Part shown: positions 47,501-59,500 of the stretch, piece after piece | Position numbering within the stretch: position 1 is the stretch's first letter | How the letters are laid out: each line of letters starts with the position of its first letter | From: Smallanthus sonchifolius | Taxonomy: Eukaryota; Streptophyta; Magnoliopsida; Asterales; Asteraceae | DNA length: 64,000 nucleotides | Assembly (NCBI GenBank): GCA_023525975.1 | Contig: CM042034.1 | Location: 23,293,501 to 23,357,500 of the forward strand | Direction of reading: 5' to 3' | Translations under genes and position numbers: made by a program | Notes under the pieces: generated by a model | What the model was told of the DNA's origin: nothing | What the model saw: only the letters and a program-made list of their open reading frames with translations | Databases searched by the model: none

Positions 47501-49311
47501 GTTTTATAAAGTGAAGTATTAAACTCTTTATGTTCTTGGTGCAGTTACTGCTTAGAAAGCTCGTTAAACTACACCAAGACACGAGGGAAGGTGTTGTTAT
47601 GTAGACATGCAGAGCGTTCATCAGAGTCAAAGGTGACTAAAAGTCAAATAGTCAAAGCAGCCGGTGGAGTTGGGATGATTCTTGTAGATGAAGATGTTGA
47701 TGTGGCAATCCCGTTTGTGATTCCGGCTGCTATCGTTGGGAGGAAAGTAGGAAAAAGGATTTTATCTTACATTAACAACACTCGGTTCGTACTTCATACC
47801 CTTTGACTTTCTGGATGATTGTAGTTGACTTTCTTATTGCAAAGTAGCCATCATTCTTGCAAAATGCAGGAACCCAGCATCACAGATTTACTCAGCGCAA
47901 GCTGTTATAGGATCTCAACACGCCCCTCGTGTTGCTTCCTTCTCGTCTAAAGGTCCCAATGGATTAAGCCCGGATATCCTAAAGGTATATATGCTTAACT
48001 TTTGCATTAAACTTTACTTCAAGAAAATTGATATGTGAAAGAGAGAAACCAAGAATAATATTGTATATTGATTGTGTGCATATAAGGTTACATATGGGCT
48101 CTATATATATAGAGAATAATATTACACCTGGATACATAATATTCCCAGTAAGCTAAAGACGGGGAACAAGTTTTTTTTTTGTTTATGTTTTCCGGTGAGA
48201 TCTGGCGGCTAGTGAGGCACAACATATGGTGGCAGCTAGGTTTTTTGAGAAGTTGGCTCTGATACAAAGATAAATCAAAAATAATATTGTATACTAATTG
48301 TGTGCATAACAGGGTTACATAAGGGCTTTATATATAGAGAATAATGTTACACTTGGATATATTCTAGACATGATATTTATATAACTAGTCTAATAGAAGG
48401 AAACTGATCTAAGTGGTTTAACTGTAATTTGTAGCCAGATGTTGCGGCTCCGGGATTAAATATCCTGGCAGCATGGTCCCCGGCGATCGGGCAAAAAATG
48501 AAGTACAACATTATGTCAGGAACCTCTATGGCATGCCCTCATGTAACTGGAATTGTAGCTTTATTAAAAGCTGTTCATCCAACATGGTCTCCTTCTGCAG
48601 TTAAATCTGCCATCATGACTACTGGTAAACATTTTATTACTGTATAATTATCATCAAACTAGTTAACTAATTATTATTCATATATATCTATTCTACTATA
48701 TATGAAAATATGTAATGTAGTGTGTAACGGTTTATGCAGCTTCGATATTTGACAAGAGTGGAAAACCAATGCGGGTTGACCCAGAAGGACGACGGGGAAA
48801 CCCCTTTGACTACGGCTCCGGGTTTGTTGACCCAACAGCAGCCCTTGACCCTGGTCTAGTCTATGATGTGACACCCACGGACTACAAAGCCTTTCTTTGC
48901 TCAACCGGCTATGACGAAAAGCTGCTTCACCTCGTCACCCGAGACAACAGCACTTGTAAAACCCAAACATTCTCAACGCCCTCCACCCTTAACTACCCTT
49001 CCATCGTCGTACCAGATCTCAAGTCAAAGTTTTCGGTCACTAGAACTTTGACTTTTGTCGGGAAGCCACAAAAAAGAACCGTTTATAGAGCCGTGGTGTC
49101 TCCGCCACGCGGAGTTCAAGTCGATATAGTCCCACGAAGACTAGTTTTCGACACATATGGCCAGGAAATGAACTTTACCGCCACTTTCAAATCCTCTGCG
49201 CCATCTCAAGGTTACGTTTTTGGTTACCTACAATGGAAGAACGGGAAGTCGCGTGTGACTACGCCTCTGGTGGTCCGGACCGTGCCTTCTGACGTGGGCT
49301 CGGGTACATAA
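44515..49311 (+). CDS. Secreted subtilisin-like serine protease (plant subtilase, S8A), eleven exons
   Basis: A predicted secreted endopeptidase of the plant SBT family, cell wall/apoplast. Exons: 44515-44595, 44676-44770, 44856-44953, 45020-45178, 46124-46235, 46386-46938, 47364-47458, 47545-47785, 47880-47984, 48435-48624, 48740-49311. All are GT-AG and in phase, 2301 nt, 766 residues, normal for the family. In order: signal peptide (about 1-25), I9 prodomain (VYVVYMGG to about residue 100, ending before TTHSWDFIGL), catalytic Asp143 (GFIDTG), His223 (DSNGHGTHT), oxyanion Asn327 (SVGNQG), PA insertion (exon 8, KAAGGVGMILVDE), catalytic Ser544 (SGTSMACPHVTG), and an fn3-like C terminus (STLNYPSIVV...VTRTLTFVG). 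Plant subtilase genes may be intronless or intron-rich; this one is intron-rich. I do not assign a subgroup or substrate. Retrotransposon-derived repeats sit in the intron between exons 9 and 10. Confidence 0.95.
48049..48370. repeat. Duplicated retroelement-like fragment in subtilase intron 9
   Basis: AATAATATTGTATA(T/C)...TTGTGTGCATA...GGGTTACATA...TATATAGAGAATAAT(A/G)TTACAC is present at about 48054-48130 and 48283-48355. Between them, TTGGCTCTGATACA (48253-48266) is close to the complement of the initiator-Met tRNA primer site (TGGTATCAGAGCCA). This suggests an LTR-PBS-LTR remnant of a small element in minus orientation. Confidence 0.45.
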
Positions 49312-49856
49312 CCTACAACTTCAAGATTTGTGAGAATATACTACTATACTAAAACAACCTTAGATGAAGATATTGGTCATATTTGTCTTTTGTCTGTCTT
49401 GTGCAGCTTTCTTGATCGTTAGAGGATTGGATATGAGATTTGTACAACTGTTATTTATTTTTGTTATCGGAATAATTAAGTTTTTAGTAGATGAATATTA
49501 ATAAAACTGTGATTTGAGTGTACCAAAAGTGTGATCATATTGTAAAACCATCATTGCTAAGTTTTGGCTAGGAAATTATCAAAAGAAATAACTTGGAATG
49601 ATTATCATGATTGCCCAAATAAGGGTAGAGTAATCATTTGATAACCCATTATTAATTTTCAGGTAAAAATTCCAACAACTTATGATTACAATCATCGCCC
49701 CTATTTAGAGGCAAGAATAATCATCCATATACTCATGATTGCCCATTTTTAGCTTGGAGCTATCCAAAAGAAACAACATGGAATAATAATAACATGTTCC
49801 TATTCTAATTATTTTTAGACATTGAGGTGGTAAAGTGTGTTCTCTCTATTTTAAAG
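49312..49856. other. 3' flank of the subtilase gene
   Basis: It contains the 3' UTR. AATAAAACT near 49500 is a possible polyadenylation region. Otherwise there is no gene. Confidence 0.4.
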
Positions 49857-50425
49857 TAGGGGTGTGTAAAGTTGGTTATGATTCGGTTGACCTCTTCCAT
49901 AATCATAACCGTTTGGCCAGTTATTCTATAACCATAACCGTATGGTCTGTTAACCGTCGGTTTCGGTTAGTTAACCACTTTCGTTCCGTAATCACATTTT
50001 TTAGTAAAAGACCCGAAATTATGTTAAGTAATATTATTTTTTTCTAGTCATAGATTCATAATTAATGCATTAGTTATCTACAAATTTCTTTAAAAATGGA
50101 TAGAAAAATTTGTATGTATATTTGTGCAATATGTATTTTGTGCTCCCTCAACTATAACCATAGTGAATAGGGGAAATCATTTATATTTTGTGCATATATC
50201 TTATGCATAGGGTTGTTTTAGTTCAGTTCGGTTAACGTTCGGTTATGGGACACCCTTAACCATAACCATAACCATAACCGTTTGATAGTTAATCAAAGAA
50301 GCTTAACCATAACCGCTTGATCGGTTAGTCAAAGAACCTTAACCATAACCGTCGGTTAATTTCGGTTATCGATTAATTCGGTTATCGGTTAATTTCAGTT
50401 AACGGTTAAGGTTTGCTCACCCCTA
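49857..50425. mobile_element. hAT-type MITE (569 bp) with TAGGGGTG...CACCCCTA ends
   Basis: The 8-bp terminal repeats are the same as in the 13173 element, with the same style of interior (GGTTAACCG, AACCATAACCG words). The flanks TTTTAAAG and ATTTAAGA do not form a good TSD, so this copy is older or rearranged. Confidence 0.6.
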
Positions 50426-51111
50426 ATTTAAGAGGTGGAAGGTTCAAATTGTGCAAGTTACAAGTATATATGATTAATAGGAGTAGATTATGAGTTGTTC
50501 TAAAAAAAACATCATTCCCGTTTTCATACTAGAGTATTCACTTATTTTCAGCAAGGGAACATCGTTCTAAGAAATTACATGTGCTTCCTATCATGCTTTA
50601 ACGGTTTGTCGGTTCGATTTTCACAGTTTGACGGTTCAGTTATGAAAAAAATGTTATCTTTTTAAAGTAAAATTTTGTATTATTTTTTTAAATGATAAGA
50701 CGGTTCCTGAATATAACACATATATATAACTTCGTATTTCTAAATTGAAAAAGAAAAGAAATAATAAATATTGTCAGTTCCAAATGAACCAAGTTTCAAA
50801 CTATAAACCATCAAAACCGAACTATATATAATTTAAGCATTAAACCGGCTGACTTGCTTTGATTTATTTAGACGGTTAGATAGCTACGGTTTATGAACAT
50901 CCCTGATCATGGTTCAATGTTAGTTAGATTAGGACTGAGCCTGGACAGTTTCACTCCATAGTGGCTTTTCAACAACATAGATTACCCATCATTGCCAATT
51001 ATCAGTAGCTCAGTGAGCTGTGAATTCTTGCAAGATATACTTAATGCTTTCTATAGAGAAAAGAGAAGAAAAATAAAATACGAGAAAGATTTTAAAGATA
51101 TTGAAAATTGT
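50426..51111. other. Intergenic, no gene seen
   Basis: AT-rich, with one GACGGTT/AACCG-rich patch (50600-50900) like a decayed hAT MITE interior. No coding signal. Confidence 0.35.
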
Positions 51112-51509
51112 TGTTAGTCTTCGGCTACATGCACGTGGATGATCAAGTCTCAGTTGATTCAAACAAAATAAGCACAATTTGGAATAAGCTTTTTAAGTTT
51201 TATTTATTCGAAAAATAACTCAAAACTAGATTAACACTCATACTCATAATCATAATCACAACTTTGATTAGGTTATATAGACCATGACTCGGTTACAATT
51301 AGAGAAAGATACGAACTCCTAATTAGATAATAAACCCACATGTTTATCTACTAATCTAACTAGCTATTATAAATCAAATACAACTCATTTGATTTATCTC
51401 TATTTGTTTTATTAATTAATTACTTGAACCCATCTCCATAAGCTAGGAAACCGGCCCAACTTTCCTCACCCATATGCTCGAGTCCGAAATTTGCCCGTAT
51501 CGGCCAACA
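51112..51509 (-). mobile_element. 3' LTR of a Ty1/copia element (398 bp)
   Basis: On the minus strand it starts TGTTGGCCGATACGGG directly after a polypurine tract (AATTAGGGGGTGAT, complement of 51510-51523). It ends GACTAACA at 51112, so the termini are TG...CA. The 5' LTR and the upstream part of the element are missing from the window. Confidence 0.65.
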
Positions 51510-52185
51510 ATCACCCCCTAATTCCCGACTCGGAATAAGGAGGTCTTCAACTCTAAGTAGCTCTCGCATTTTCGCAAACTTGATTCTCGCAAGTGGCTTG
51601 GTCAAAGTATCAGCTCGTTGCTTATCTCCACTAATGTACTGGATCAAAACTTGCCCATTTTCAACACATTCTCGAATGTAATAGTATCTTGTGTCGATAT
51701 GCTTGCTTCGACCATGAAACATCGGATTTTTCATAAGTGCTACATCGGACTTATTATCAACTCGAATCACCACCGTAGAGACCTTTGAGCAAAATTGTTT
51801 GACACGCAGCAGATGTGGCAGCCATAAACTCGGCGACGACAATGTCGCTGTGTTCTATTTTTAGAACACCATGAAATCGGTGTATCTCCAAAATAAAACA
51901 CATGCTCTGTCGTGCTTCTCTCATCATCTCTATCCGTGTTGTAACTGCTATCACTATAACCGACTATCTCCCAGTTACACATTCTCTTATACTTCAACTC
52001 GGAATTTAATGTTCCAGCTATGTATCTTAGAATCTGTTTTGTTGCCACCCCATGTGATTCCTTTGGAGATTGAATGTATCGGCTTGCAATTCCAACGGAA
52101 TAAGATAAGTCATGTCGTGTGTGCAACAAATACCGAAGACACCCCACTATTCTTCTATAGCACGTAGCATCCACCGGTGTTGTAA
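51420..52185 (-). pseudogene. Ty1/copia reverse transcriptase end and RNase H, broken
   Basis: Reading leftwards: DATCYRRIVGCLRYLLHTRHDL, then SPKESHGVATKQILRYIAGT (end of RT), VGYSDSSYNTDRDDERSTTEHVF, ISWCSKN, AEFMAATSAACQ, VVIRVDNKSDVALMKNP, HGRSKHIDTRYYYIRE and KQRADTLTKPLARIKF (RNase H). At least two frameshifts occur near 51760-51860. The 5' side is cut at 52185 by the LTR end that follows (TGTAACACCC). The frame runs through the PPT into the LTR before a stop at 51420. Confidence 0.85.
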
Positions 52186-52272
52186 CACCCTTAATTGGAA
52201 AACCAATTAATTAAACATTTAACGCGCGAAAGCTTTTATCCTAAGAATTATTTTTTATTTTTTTTTACTACT

Positions 52273-52397
52273 CTCGCGTACCGCGAGGGTTTTGTCACCT
52301 CCCTTCGCGTACCGCGACGGAGTGCCAAATCGTCTAACCGGAAGACAAGTCTCTCGCGTACCGCGAGAGACCTTGCCCTAGCCTTCGCGTACCGCAG
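52273..52397. repeat. Four TCGCGTACCGCGA palindromes
   Basis: CTCGCGTACCGCGAG (52273-52287), TCGCGTACCGCGA (52305-52317), CTCTCGCGTACCGCGAGAG (52351-52369) and TCGCGTACCGCAG (52385-52397, decayed arm). The arms extend by compensating flanking bases in the first and third. The whole cluster is CpG-rich within AT-rich DNA. Confidence 0.85.
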
Positions 52398-52897
52398 GGT
52401 GGCTGAGTAAACAGAAAGTTTACTCAGCTGCCCAGTTCCAACACTTAGTCAAATTTTGCCATTTTTCACCAAAACCACTTGACACCAAAAACTCCCAACA
52501 CTTGGGTATTTTGACCATTACTTAAACATCATATACACAATACCAAAATTCACCAAAACATACCAAAATTCACCAAAACATCAAGTTTTATACCAATTTA
52601 CATAACAAACTAAGGATTTTCTTTTAAACCCCAAAATACCAAAACGCGTACGAGACTCCTTCAACGCCTCTAACTTGAACTTGACCTACATCGGAGCTTT
52701 TCCTACATAACCACATGAACATTTCACCATTAGTAATGAAGATAAACATAACAAACAAGTATTTATCACTTATTTCCACCTATTCACTCATTTGACCCAT
52801 TTGCACCCATTTGGTCAATTATGGATCATAATACTTGCATTTCTACTACAAGTTTCATTTCATTCATTTAGCATTCATTTCCATCATTTCATATCCA

Positions 52898-53213
52898 TTA
52901 TGGCTCTTAGGCCATAACCTCATATCCCTTATGATACTTAGATCATAACCACTTATCCATTATGGTATTTTAACCATAACCTCATATCAATTATGATTCA
53001 TAGATCATAACCTCATATTCATTATGATTCTTAGATCATAACCTCATTCATACATATCCGTTATAGTATTGCACTATAACTACATTCATTCGTTTCACAT
53101 TTCCATTATAGTAATTCAACTATAACTACATTCATTTACATAACCGTTATAGTATTACCACTATAACAATATACATTCAATTACACATATCCATTATAGT
53201 TTTATTACTATAA
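52898..53213. repeat. Array of nine 7-bp-stem hairpins with covarying arms
   Basis: Each unit has the form TTATNNN, a 5-6-nt loop, and the exact complement N'N'N'ATAA. Arm triplets in order: GGC/GCC, GAT/ATC, GGT/ACC, GAT/ATC, GAT/ATC, AGT/ACT (four times). Starts are 52898, 52929, 52960, 52991, 53022 (exactly 31 bp apart), then 53061, 53106, 53147 and 53194. The linkers contain CCTCATAT(C/T) or CTACATTCAT. No arm pair is broken. Confidence 0.92.
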
Positions 53214-53456
53214 CTACATTCATACTTATCACAAACTAGTTCATGCCATCATTATACATATTCAATTCCACACATAGTATGCATACATATCACACATTTC
53301 ACCCATTTATCATCAATACTAAGTAAGTGCAAGACACTTACCTTTTGAGTTAGAAGATCCTGCACCACCTTCTAGCTTTGCAATTTGATTATCTAAACAT
53401 ATACACCTAGTTTAGTAATCTAACATTCATCAAAATCACATTACAATTGAGTTCAC

Positions 53457-56400
53457 TGTCACACCCCAACCGACGGCGGATTATACGTCGGGGCGGACGC
53501 GGTTGTTCAATAGCACAAGGTTGAATATTAAAGTTTCGATATTTCATTACATAATAATTTAAGATTCAATACAAGGAACATAACAAGAAATACAACGTTT
53601 AATTTATAAGTAGTCTAGGTCCAAAGCATCCTATGTGGTCACAAATAAGCCTCATGATGTAGAACCTGAAACATGTGAAAGAATCTGTCAACTACAAAAT
53701 AGTTGGTGAGATACAAAGGTTTTGACACGGTTTAACAAGTATTTGAAAAGAGTTACAATTCACTATGATATATGCATTCTATAATATAAGTATGAGAACA
53801 AGTATCTTAAACATTGTGCACTTCAACCCTCCAACCAAGTTTAGGCATAACCCGCAGGTTACCCTTATAAGTCTCAAGTTTAAAGTTTAATTCAGTAACA
53901 ATCACCAAGGGCTCCCCCCCAAAGGGGTCAATCAATCAAGGTGGATTGGGCAAATACAATAGATCTATCATTGTTACTATAGGCTTGATCAAAGTTAATG
54001 AATATGCTAGTTTTAAGTTTAATCTAAGCATACAAGTCTCAAGTTTAACATAAGAATAAACACGTAGTCATAGTTGTACAAGAATTGTATAAGTTTAAGA
54101 ATTTTGAACATGTTTCACCCCAAAAGCATAGAAAGGAAAAAGGGGCTAAGTATACTCACATGGATTGGACGAAGAGTATCCGACGAGAGTAAGTTTGCAA
54201 GACTTTGAGGGAGAATATCCTCACAATAAGCCTAAGAATATAAGTCTAAAGTTTCAAGTTTATTTCTATAAGTCTAAGACAAGGATCTAGCGCTCAAGAT
54301 TGACTAGGGTTCCAAACGGGAGATGTGATTAATTTAGATCAAAAATAAAGATTTTGAATAAATGACACAAGACTTTGTATAAATATTTAATGAGTTTATA
54401 GTTTAGAATAATTAAAATAATTATTCAAAAAGTTTTACAAGTATAATTTACATATGTTAGATGATAATAATCAAGATAGTTTCTAAGTTTTAGGGTTGTA
54501 ACAATAGATAATTGAAGGATTAAATACTCCTTAAAGATTAACGATAATTGTCAAAACATTAAATATATATCAAAGCTTAATATATATTTAAGGATAAATA
54601 ATTATTCAAAGGATAAGTATTATTAAAGATTTATGATCAAAAGTGTGGATAATTATTAAAGCTTACCGATAATTGTTGTGATGATACTAAATAAGTATTT
54701 ATAAATAATCATTGAGATTGAACATTTATCTAAAAGAATCTTATTTAGATTAGTTCCTATGAAAATATTTAAGATTTATTAAGGAAATTAAGTATTAAGC
54801 ATTTTCTTTACGAATTAAAATGTAAGTAAATAATGTTTATAGGTTTAAATAAATAATAAGTATTTATGCGTGTATAAAGTGTTTAAATAGGATCTCTCAT
54901 AAAGTTACGTTTTAAAATCACAAGTTTAACGTTTAAATAAAATGTATCAATTTATATAGGTTTATGCAAATTTCCAAACAATAACGCGTAATATTTCCTT
55001 GTTTTAAATAACTAAATAAGTCGTGATTTAGTCTTTAATAAATTATAAGGTTTATAAATTTATGTTTGCTAAGTAATGTGCAAATTTTATAAATTTTGTT
55101 TATAAAATTTATACAATTTGTTTATTTAAGGTTTAAAGTTTCAAACAGAAAAATAATTAAAGTTTTATGTTAAATTAAAGTTTCGAGTTTTACAAATTAT
55201 TTTTCTGTTTATTATATAAGTTTTATAGAGTCTTAAAAGTATATATATTTTTTATAGTTTTTAAAACTATATTGGAGTTTTAACTAATTATAGGTTTAAC
55301 CAAGTTTGATTTATTAAAATAACATGAAATATGAAAAGTGTAAATAAAAATCATAATTAGGTTTATAAAAATCTAACAGATTTTATAAAAATTAGTAGCA
55401 ATATTAAATCTGCTTGGAAAGTATAGAAAAAAAATAATATAGCAAAAATAGGGGCTGACCGGATCGAACCCGGCCCCCTGCCCGGGTTTCACTTACACAC
55501 GAGCACACTAACCACCCGACTACGGGCCTCGTTAGTTTAATACCCGGAAAATTTAATTGATAAACACACCTACCAAACGCCCCCAAATCCGTATGAGCCC
55601 TAGAATGATTCCGGCCAAATACGACTCGATGATCCCTCTGTCTTTATCAATTGACAGAGGGCAAATGATCCAACCATGAAAACGAAGTCGATGGGTTTTC
55701 GAATTACCTGAAATGGTGATGGAATGAAGGAGAACGGTCCGAGTTATGCGTCGGCTGCCCATGAATCGATTAAGCTGCTTCAGGTGTAAATCGGAAGGAT
55801 TTGAGTGTGTTGGTAGTTTGAGTGTGAAGTTGTCAAGGGATTACCGTATGTATTTATAGTCGAATTGAGCATTTAATGCGTGAACGGTCGTGGGTGGTGG
55901 TTGAGCCGGTCGGAATTAATTCCGACCTCATGCGCGTGATCTTGGTCGAATCAAACGTTAATACTTCCCGGGGACGGGTCGCACGCTCGAGCCGAGGTTC
56001 AAGGTTCACCGAATATGGACCGAATCGCGATTTTTCGCGTGAAACGGGTGGAAGCCGGTGTTGCGGGGATTCGAACTGGTGATGGGTTCTTGGGATTGGG
56101 AGTTTAGTGGAATGGCAAAACAGGCCCCTGAAGTCTCCCACTCTTATCATTTTATGAATAAACTTAGATTTAAGTTTAAATTAAGTTTCTAAAATGGCAG
56201 TCTTGGTCCCCGAATTTTTATAAAAACAAATATGTTCCATTTTTTTTATGGAAACTAAATAAGTTTAAATTATATAAAATAATTTCTAAGTTTTAAGTTT
56301 ATATTATTTCCATAATAATAATCTTAAATTTATAAAGTTTCAAGAGTTTCATTATAAGGTATATATATATATACATATTTTAAATAAGTCTTATGTGTGT

Positions 56401-56524
56401 ATATATATAAGCATAAATGATTTCCTTAAATCCATATTAAATAAATGAATAGTTTTAGATTCAAGTTTAAAATAATACGGGTAAAAGTTAAGGAAAGGTA
56501 CATCGGAAAATACTGGATATTACA
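53457..56524 (-). repeat. 3' LTR of the LARD-like element
   Basis: On the minus strand it runs from TGTAATATCC (56524) to GGGGTTGGGGTGTGACA-type sequence (53457). It has the same plan as the LTR at 1574-4282: leader, CAGGTAA donor-like site near 55710, tRNA-like unit, AT-rich middle, TGTGAGTATACTTAGCCCC near 54150, ACATGTTTCAGGT near 53670 and a terminal hairpin (53465-53500). Confidence 0.9.
55444..55522 (-). ncRNA. tRNA-like Pol III unit in the 3' LTR
   Basis: On the minus strand: TAGTCGGGTGGTTAG (A-box-like), then GGGTTCGATCC (B box), then CAGCCCCTATTTTTG with a TTTTT terminator. It is identical to the copy in the other LTR. The tRNA resemblance is stronger than in the other LTRs: the T-arm stem CCGG/CCGG flanks the TTCGA loop. 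Confidence 0.65.
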
Positions 56525-56565
56525 CTCTCCTCTACTTTAGGAAATTTCGTCCCGAAATTAAAGTA
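56525..56565 (-). other. Polypurine tract and palindrome next to the 3' LTR
   Basis: Read on the minus strand: TAATTTCGGGACGAAATTTC, then CTAAAGTAGAGGAGAG, then the LTR start TGTAATATCC. The first block corresponds to the last pol codons and the palindrome at 1538-1556. The outer arm has lost one base pair here. Confidence 0.8.
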
Positions 56566-59500
56566 GAAGGGTTTAGTTTAGGATTTTAATCTACGATATG
56601 TACAAGGATGATGAGAAAGGATGCTTTACGTCCCTTAGTAAACTACGGGTTACGTTTTAGAATCCTAACTGGAATGACAGGGATAAGATTACGCTCAAGT
56701 TTCTAAGTTTCCAAAGTCTAGGGTTACCAAAATTTCCTCTACGAAACATATAGTTTCATTAGAATATAGGAAGATTCGTTTTCGGAAATGCATTCGAGAG
56801 AATATCTACTGAATTTCCATTCAGGATTTCAAGTGAGATGCATCACTTAGGATGGATTCGATGATAGTTTAACGATTTGAGTTTTTAGACTATTACGTCT
56901 AAGGATTGCTACGGTACCTAAGTTCTGTGGGTACCTTTTACGATAAGTCTTAGATCATAGCACACGACAGAGTTTACCATGTCTTCCCATACGTTGATCT
57001 TCATACTTACGTGTACACCCGCAAGCATTTAAATCGTCGCATAGTCCGCATAGGTCCTTCCGTTTGTGTGTGGATCAAGAAGGAGTACAAGAATTTGTTT
57101 AACTCATGACTAGTGTTTCCACGTAAGAGTGATCATTGATTAACGAGTCCCTTAGAGAGAAACGTCATTCAATGATTAACGAGAGAAGAATGTGTCAAGA
57201 TTTAGAGTTTCAAAGTTTCCTCGTGATTGAATAAGAATACCTCAATCATCGAGTAGTTTAAAGTCTTTACACTTTCCTCGTGTTTGATCAAGAATACGTC
57301 AAACCTTGAGTAGTTTAAAAGTCTTATACGTTCATCCTGTTTGAACAAGCATACGCCAAACATGGAGTAGTTTAAAGTCTCATACGTTCATCATGTTTGA
57401 ACAAGCATACATCAAACATGGGGTAGTTTAAAGTCTCATACGTTCATCATGTTTGAACAAGCATACGTCAAACATGGGGTAGTTTAAAGTCTCATACGTT
57501 CATCATGTTTGAACAAGAATACGTCAAATATGGAGTAGTTTTAAAGTCTCGTACGTTCATCATGTTTGAACAAGAATGCGTCAAACATGGGGTAGTTTAA
57601 AGTCTAATACGTTCATCATGTTTGAACAAGAATACGTCAAACATGGAGTAGTTTAAAGTCTCATACGTTCATCATGTTTGAACAAGAATACGTCAAACGT
57701 GGAGTAGTTTAAAGTCTCATACGTTCATCATGTTTGAACAAGAATACGTCAAACATGGAGTAGTTTAAATTGTGTTTGAACAAGAATACGTCAAACATAG
57801 AATAGTTTAAATTGTGTTTGAACAAGAATATGTCAAACATAGAATAGTTTAAATTGTGTTTGAACAAGAATACGTCAAACATATAATAGTTTAAATTGTG
57901 TTTGAACAAGAATACGTCAAACATCGGATAGTTTAAAGTCTCTTAGTTCAGCCTTAGTGTATAGAAGTATACGATTACGTTTTGAGTATAAAGCGGTTAT
58001 CTAAATACTCTAGTATTTAAGAGAGGTATGGGACAGCGTTTGGAACAGGATTAACCGTTATACGCTTTCTCACAGAAGATTCGAGTTGTTCAGAAGATTT
58101 GGTGGATCCCGATGTTTGGGTTTGAAGAGAAGACTAGGGAGGTATTCTGCTAAAGAGAGTAATGTCCTCCTTCCTGTTAGTGTCTAGTATCAAGAGTGAA
58201 GTTTTCTCGTATATATGGAATGTACGTTTATCAAGTCTTATAGGGTTTGGTTAAGATGGACACACAAAGTTTTCAAGACTAAGAATCCAAGTATAAGTTT
58301 GAAAATAGGATAAGTCAGTTGAGTTTCAAGTTTCAGTATTAAGCTTCACATGATCCCTTATTGGACATGCCTCCTTTGGTGGTTTAGAAGGTGTTTGGTT
58401 TCAGGAATACGGGATTGAGTATTTGTACAAGTTTTTCATGACTCAAAAGTCTCCGATCTTATAGTGGTGTATACGAAGTTTAATGTTTTAGCAACGTGTA
58501 TTTGAGCTTTTAGTTCCCGTTGTGATTTATAGTAAGTCTTTTACGTGACAAGAGTTGAATGAGGAAAGTCTCCAAGCATAGGGTAACGGGAAAAGTTTCG
58601 ATAAGGTTTATGATAGTGTGTTTATAAATGATTTTATCTCGTTTCATAACAGTAGGTATAGTTTTCTTTTATATAGAGTGTAATTAAGATGTTTAAAAAT
58701 GACGAGTTAGGCAACGATAAGTAGCATAAGTAGGACTTTATAAAAGGTCTGTATGATTGCCAAACGAAGAATAGGTCAAGTTTAGGAGTGTTAAGTCTAT
58801 ACAAAGGGTAAGGATCATAGTTGATTACGGCAGTGGTTCGTAAGTCGTGTTGTTTTAAAAGAGTGCTTACGAATTTGAAGGTTGGTTCAAAGTTTATTCT
58901 TCAAGTATACGTGTCACTTAGGATTTTTATAGTTTAATGCCACGTTGTTAATTATCTCGAGTACTAACGTGAGCTGCTCTTGACGAAGGTGTGTGGGTAA
59001 GAGTGTTAAGTTTGTAACGCTAGAAGGAAAGTCAAGCTAGTAAGTGAATACAAGATAAATTTCAAAATAACTTTCGTTGAATGTTTCAAAATTGGGACTT
59101 CTAGCCCTTACATAATACAATTTAAACGGAAAATTAAAGTGTGTAAGTAAGTTGATTTAATATGTTCGAAAGGTTTTTATTCATAATACTGAGTTATCAC
59201 AGTGATATTTTCAAAAATAGTTTTGATTGGAAGTTGATGGGCTAACGAGGAGGATTCCCGGAATAAGGGGTGGTCACAAGGACTCACTTAAGTACTTCCC
59301 TAGCCAGAACTTCCTCATGGGTCTACAACTTTTTAGTTATTGTCACCGATGTTTGGGTTTTATGGTACTATGTCGAGGTTCATTGTGGGCTTAGAGTCTC
59401 AAACGTGGAGCTTGTCTATTCCATAGTAGGTTTCTTCTCTTGCGGGGAAAACAATCAGGTTGCTAATCCCTTTGTTAATGTACTTTAGATTTAAAAGACG

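Larger units (their letters stand above)
52186..53456 (-). mobile_element. Part of another gypsy-type LTR, minus orientation, interrupted by the next element
   Basis: Read on the minus strand, the left end is ...AATTAAGGGTGTTACA, a typical plant gypsy LTR 3' end. AAAAGGTAAGTGTCTTGCACTTACTTAG (complement of about 53316-53344) parallels the AAGGTGAGCATACTTAGC site of the other LTRs. It has inserted into the copia pol (GGTGT|TGTAACACCC). The 5' remainder is not in the window, because the element starting at 53457 adjoins it. It holds the TCGCGTACCGCGA palindromes and the hairpin array listed separately. Confidence 0.5.

Noticed and set aside
49849..50433. 8-bp TSD around the 49857 MITE
   Set aside because: TTTTAAAG and ATTTAAGA match too poorly, so the element call rests on its termini only.
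52898..53213. A CRISPR-like array (regular hairpin repeats with spacers)
   Set aside because: The DNA is plant nuclear (introns, LTR elements). The repeats are short palindromes with variable triplets and the linkers are themselves repeated, so it is not CRISPR.
55444..55522. A genuine tRNA gene
   Set aside because: A and B boxes and a T-run are present, but the cloverleaf is incomplete and the sequence lies inside both LTRs of a retrotransposon. It is annotated as tRNA-like.
55854..56150. 98-residue protein in both LTRs (also at 63058-63354)
   Set aside because: It appears twice only because the LTR is duplicated. It lies in the GC-richer leader of the LTR and has no recognisable domain.
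57709..57924. Small repetitive protein (MFDVFLFKHN repeats)
   Set aside because: The frame exists only because 42 is divisible by three within the tandem array. There is no start context or similarity.
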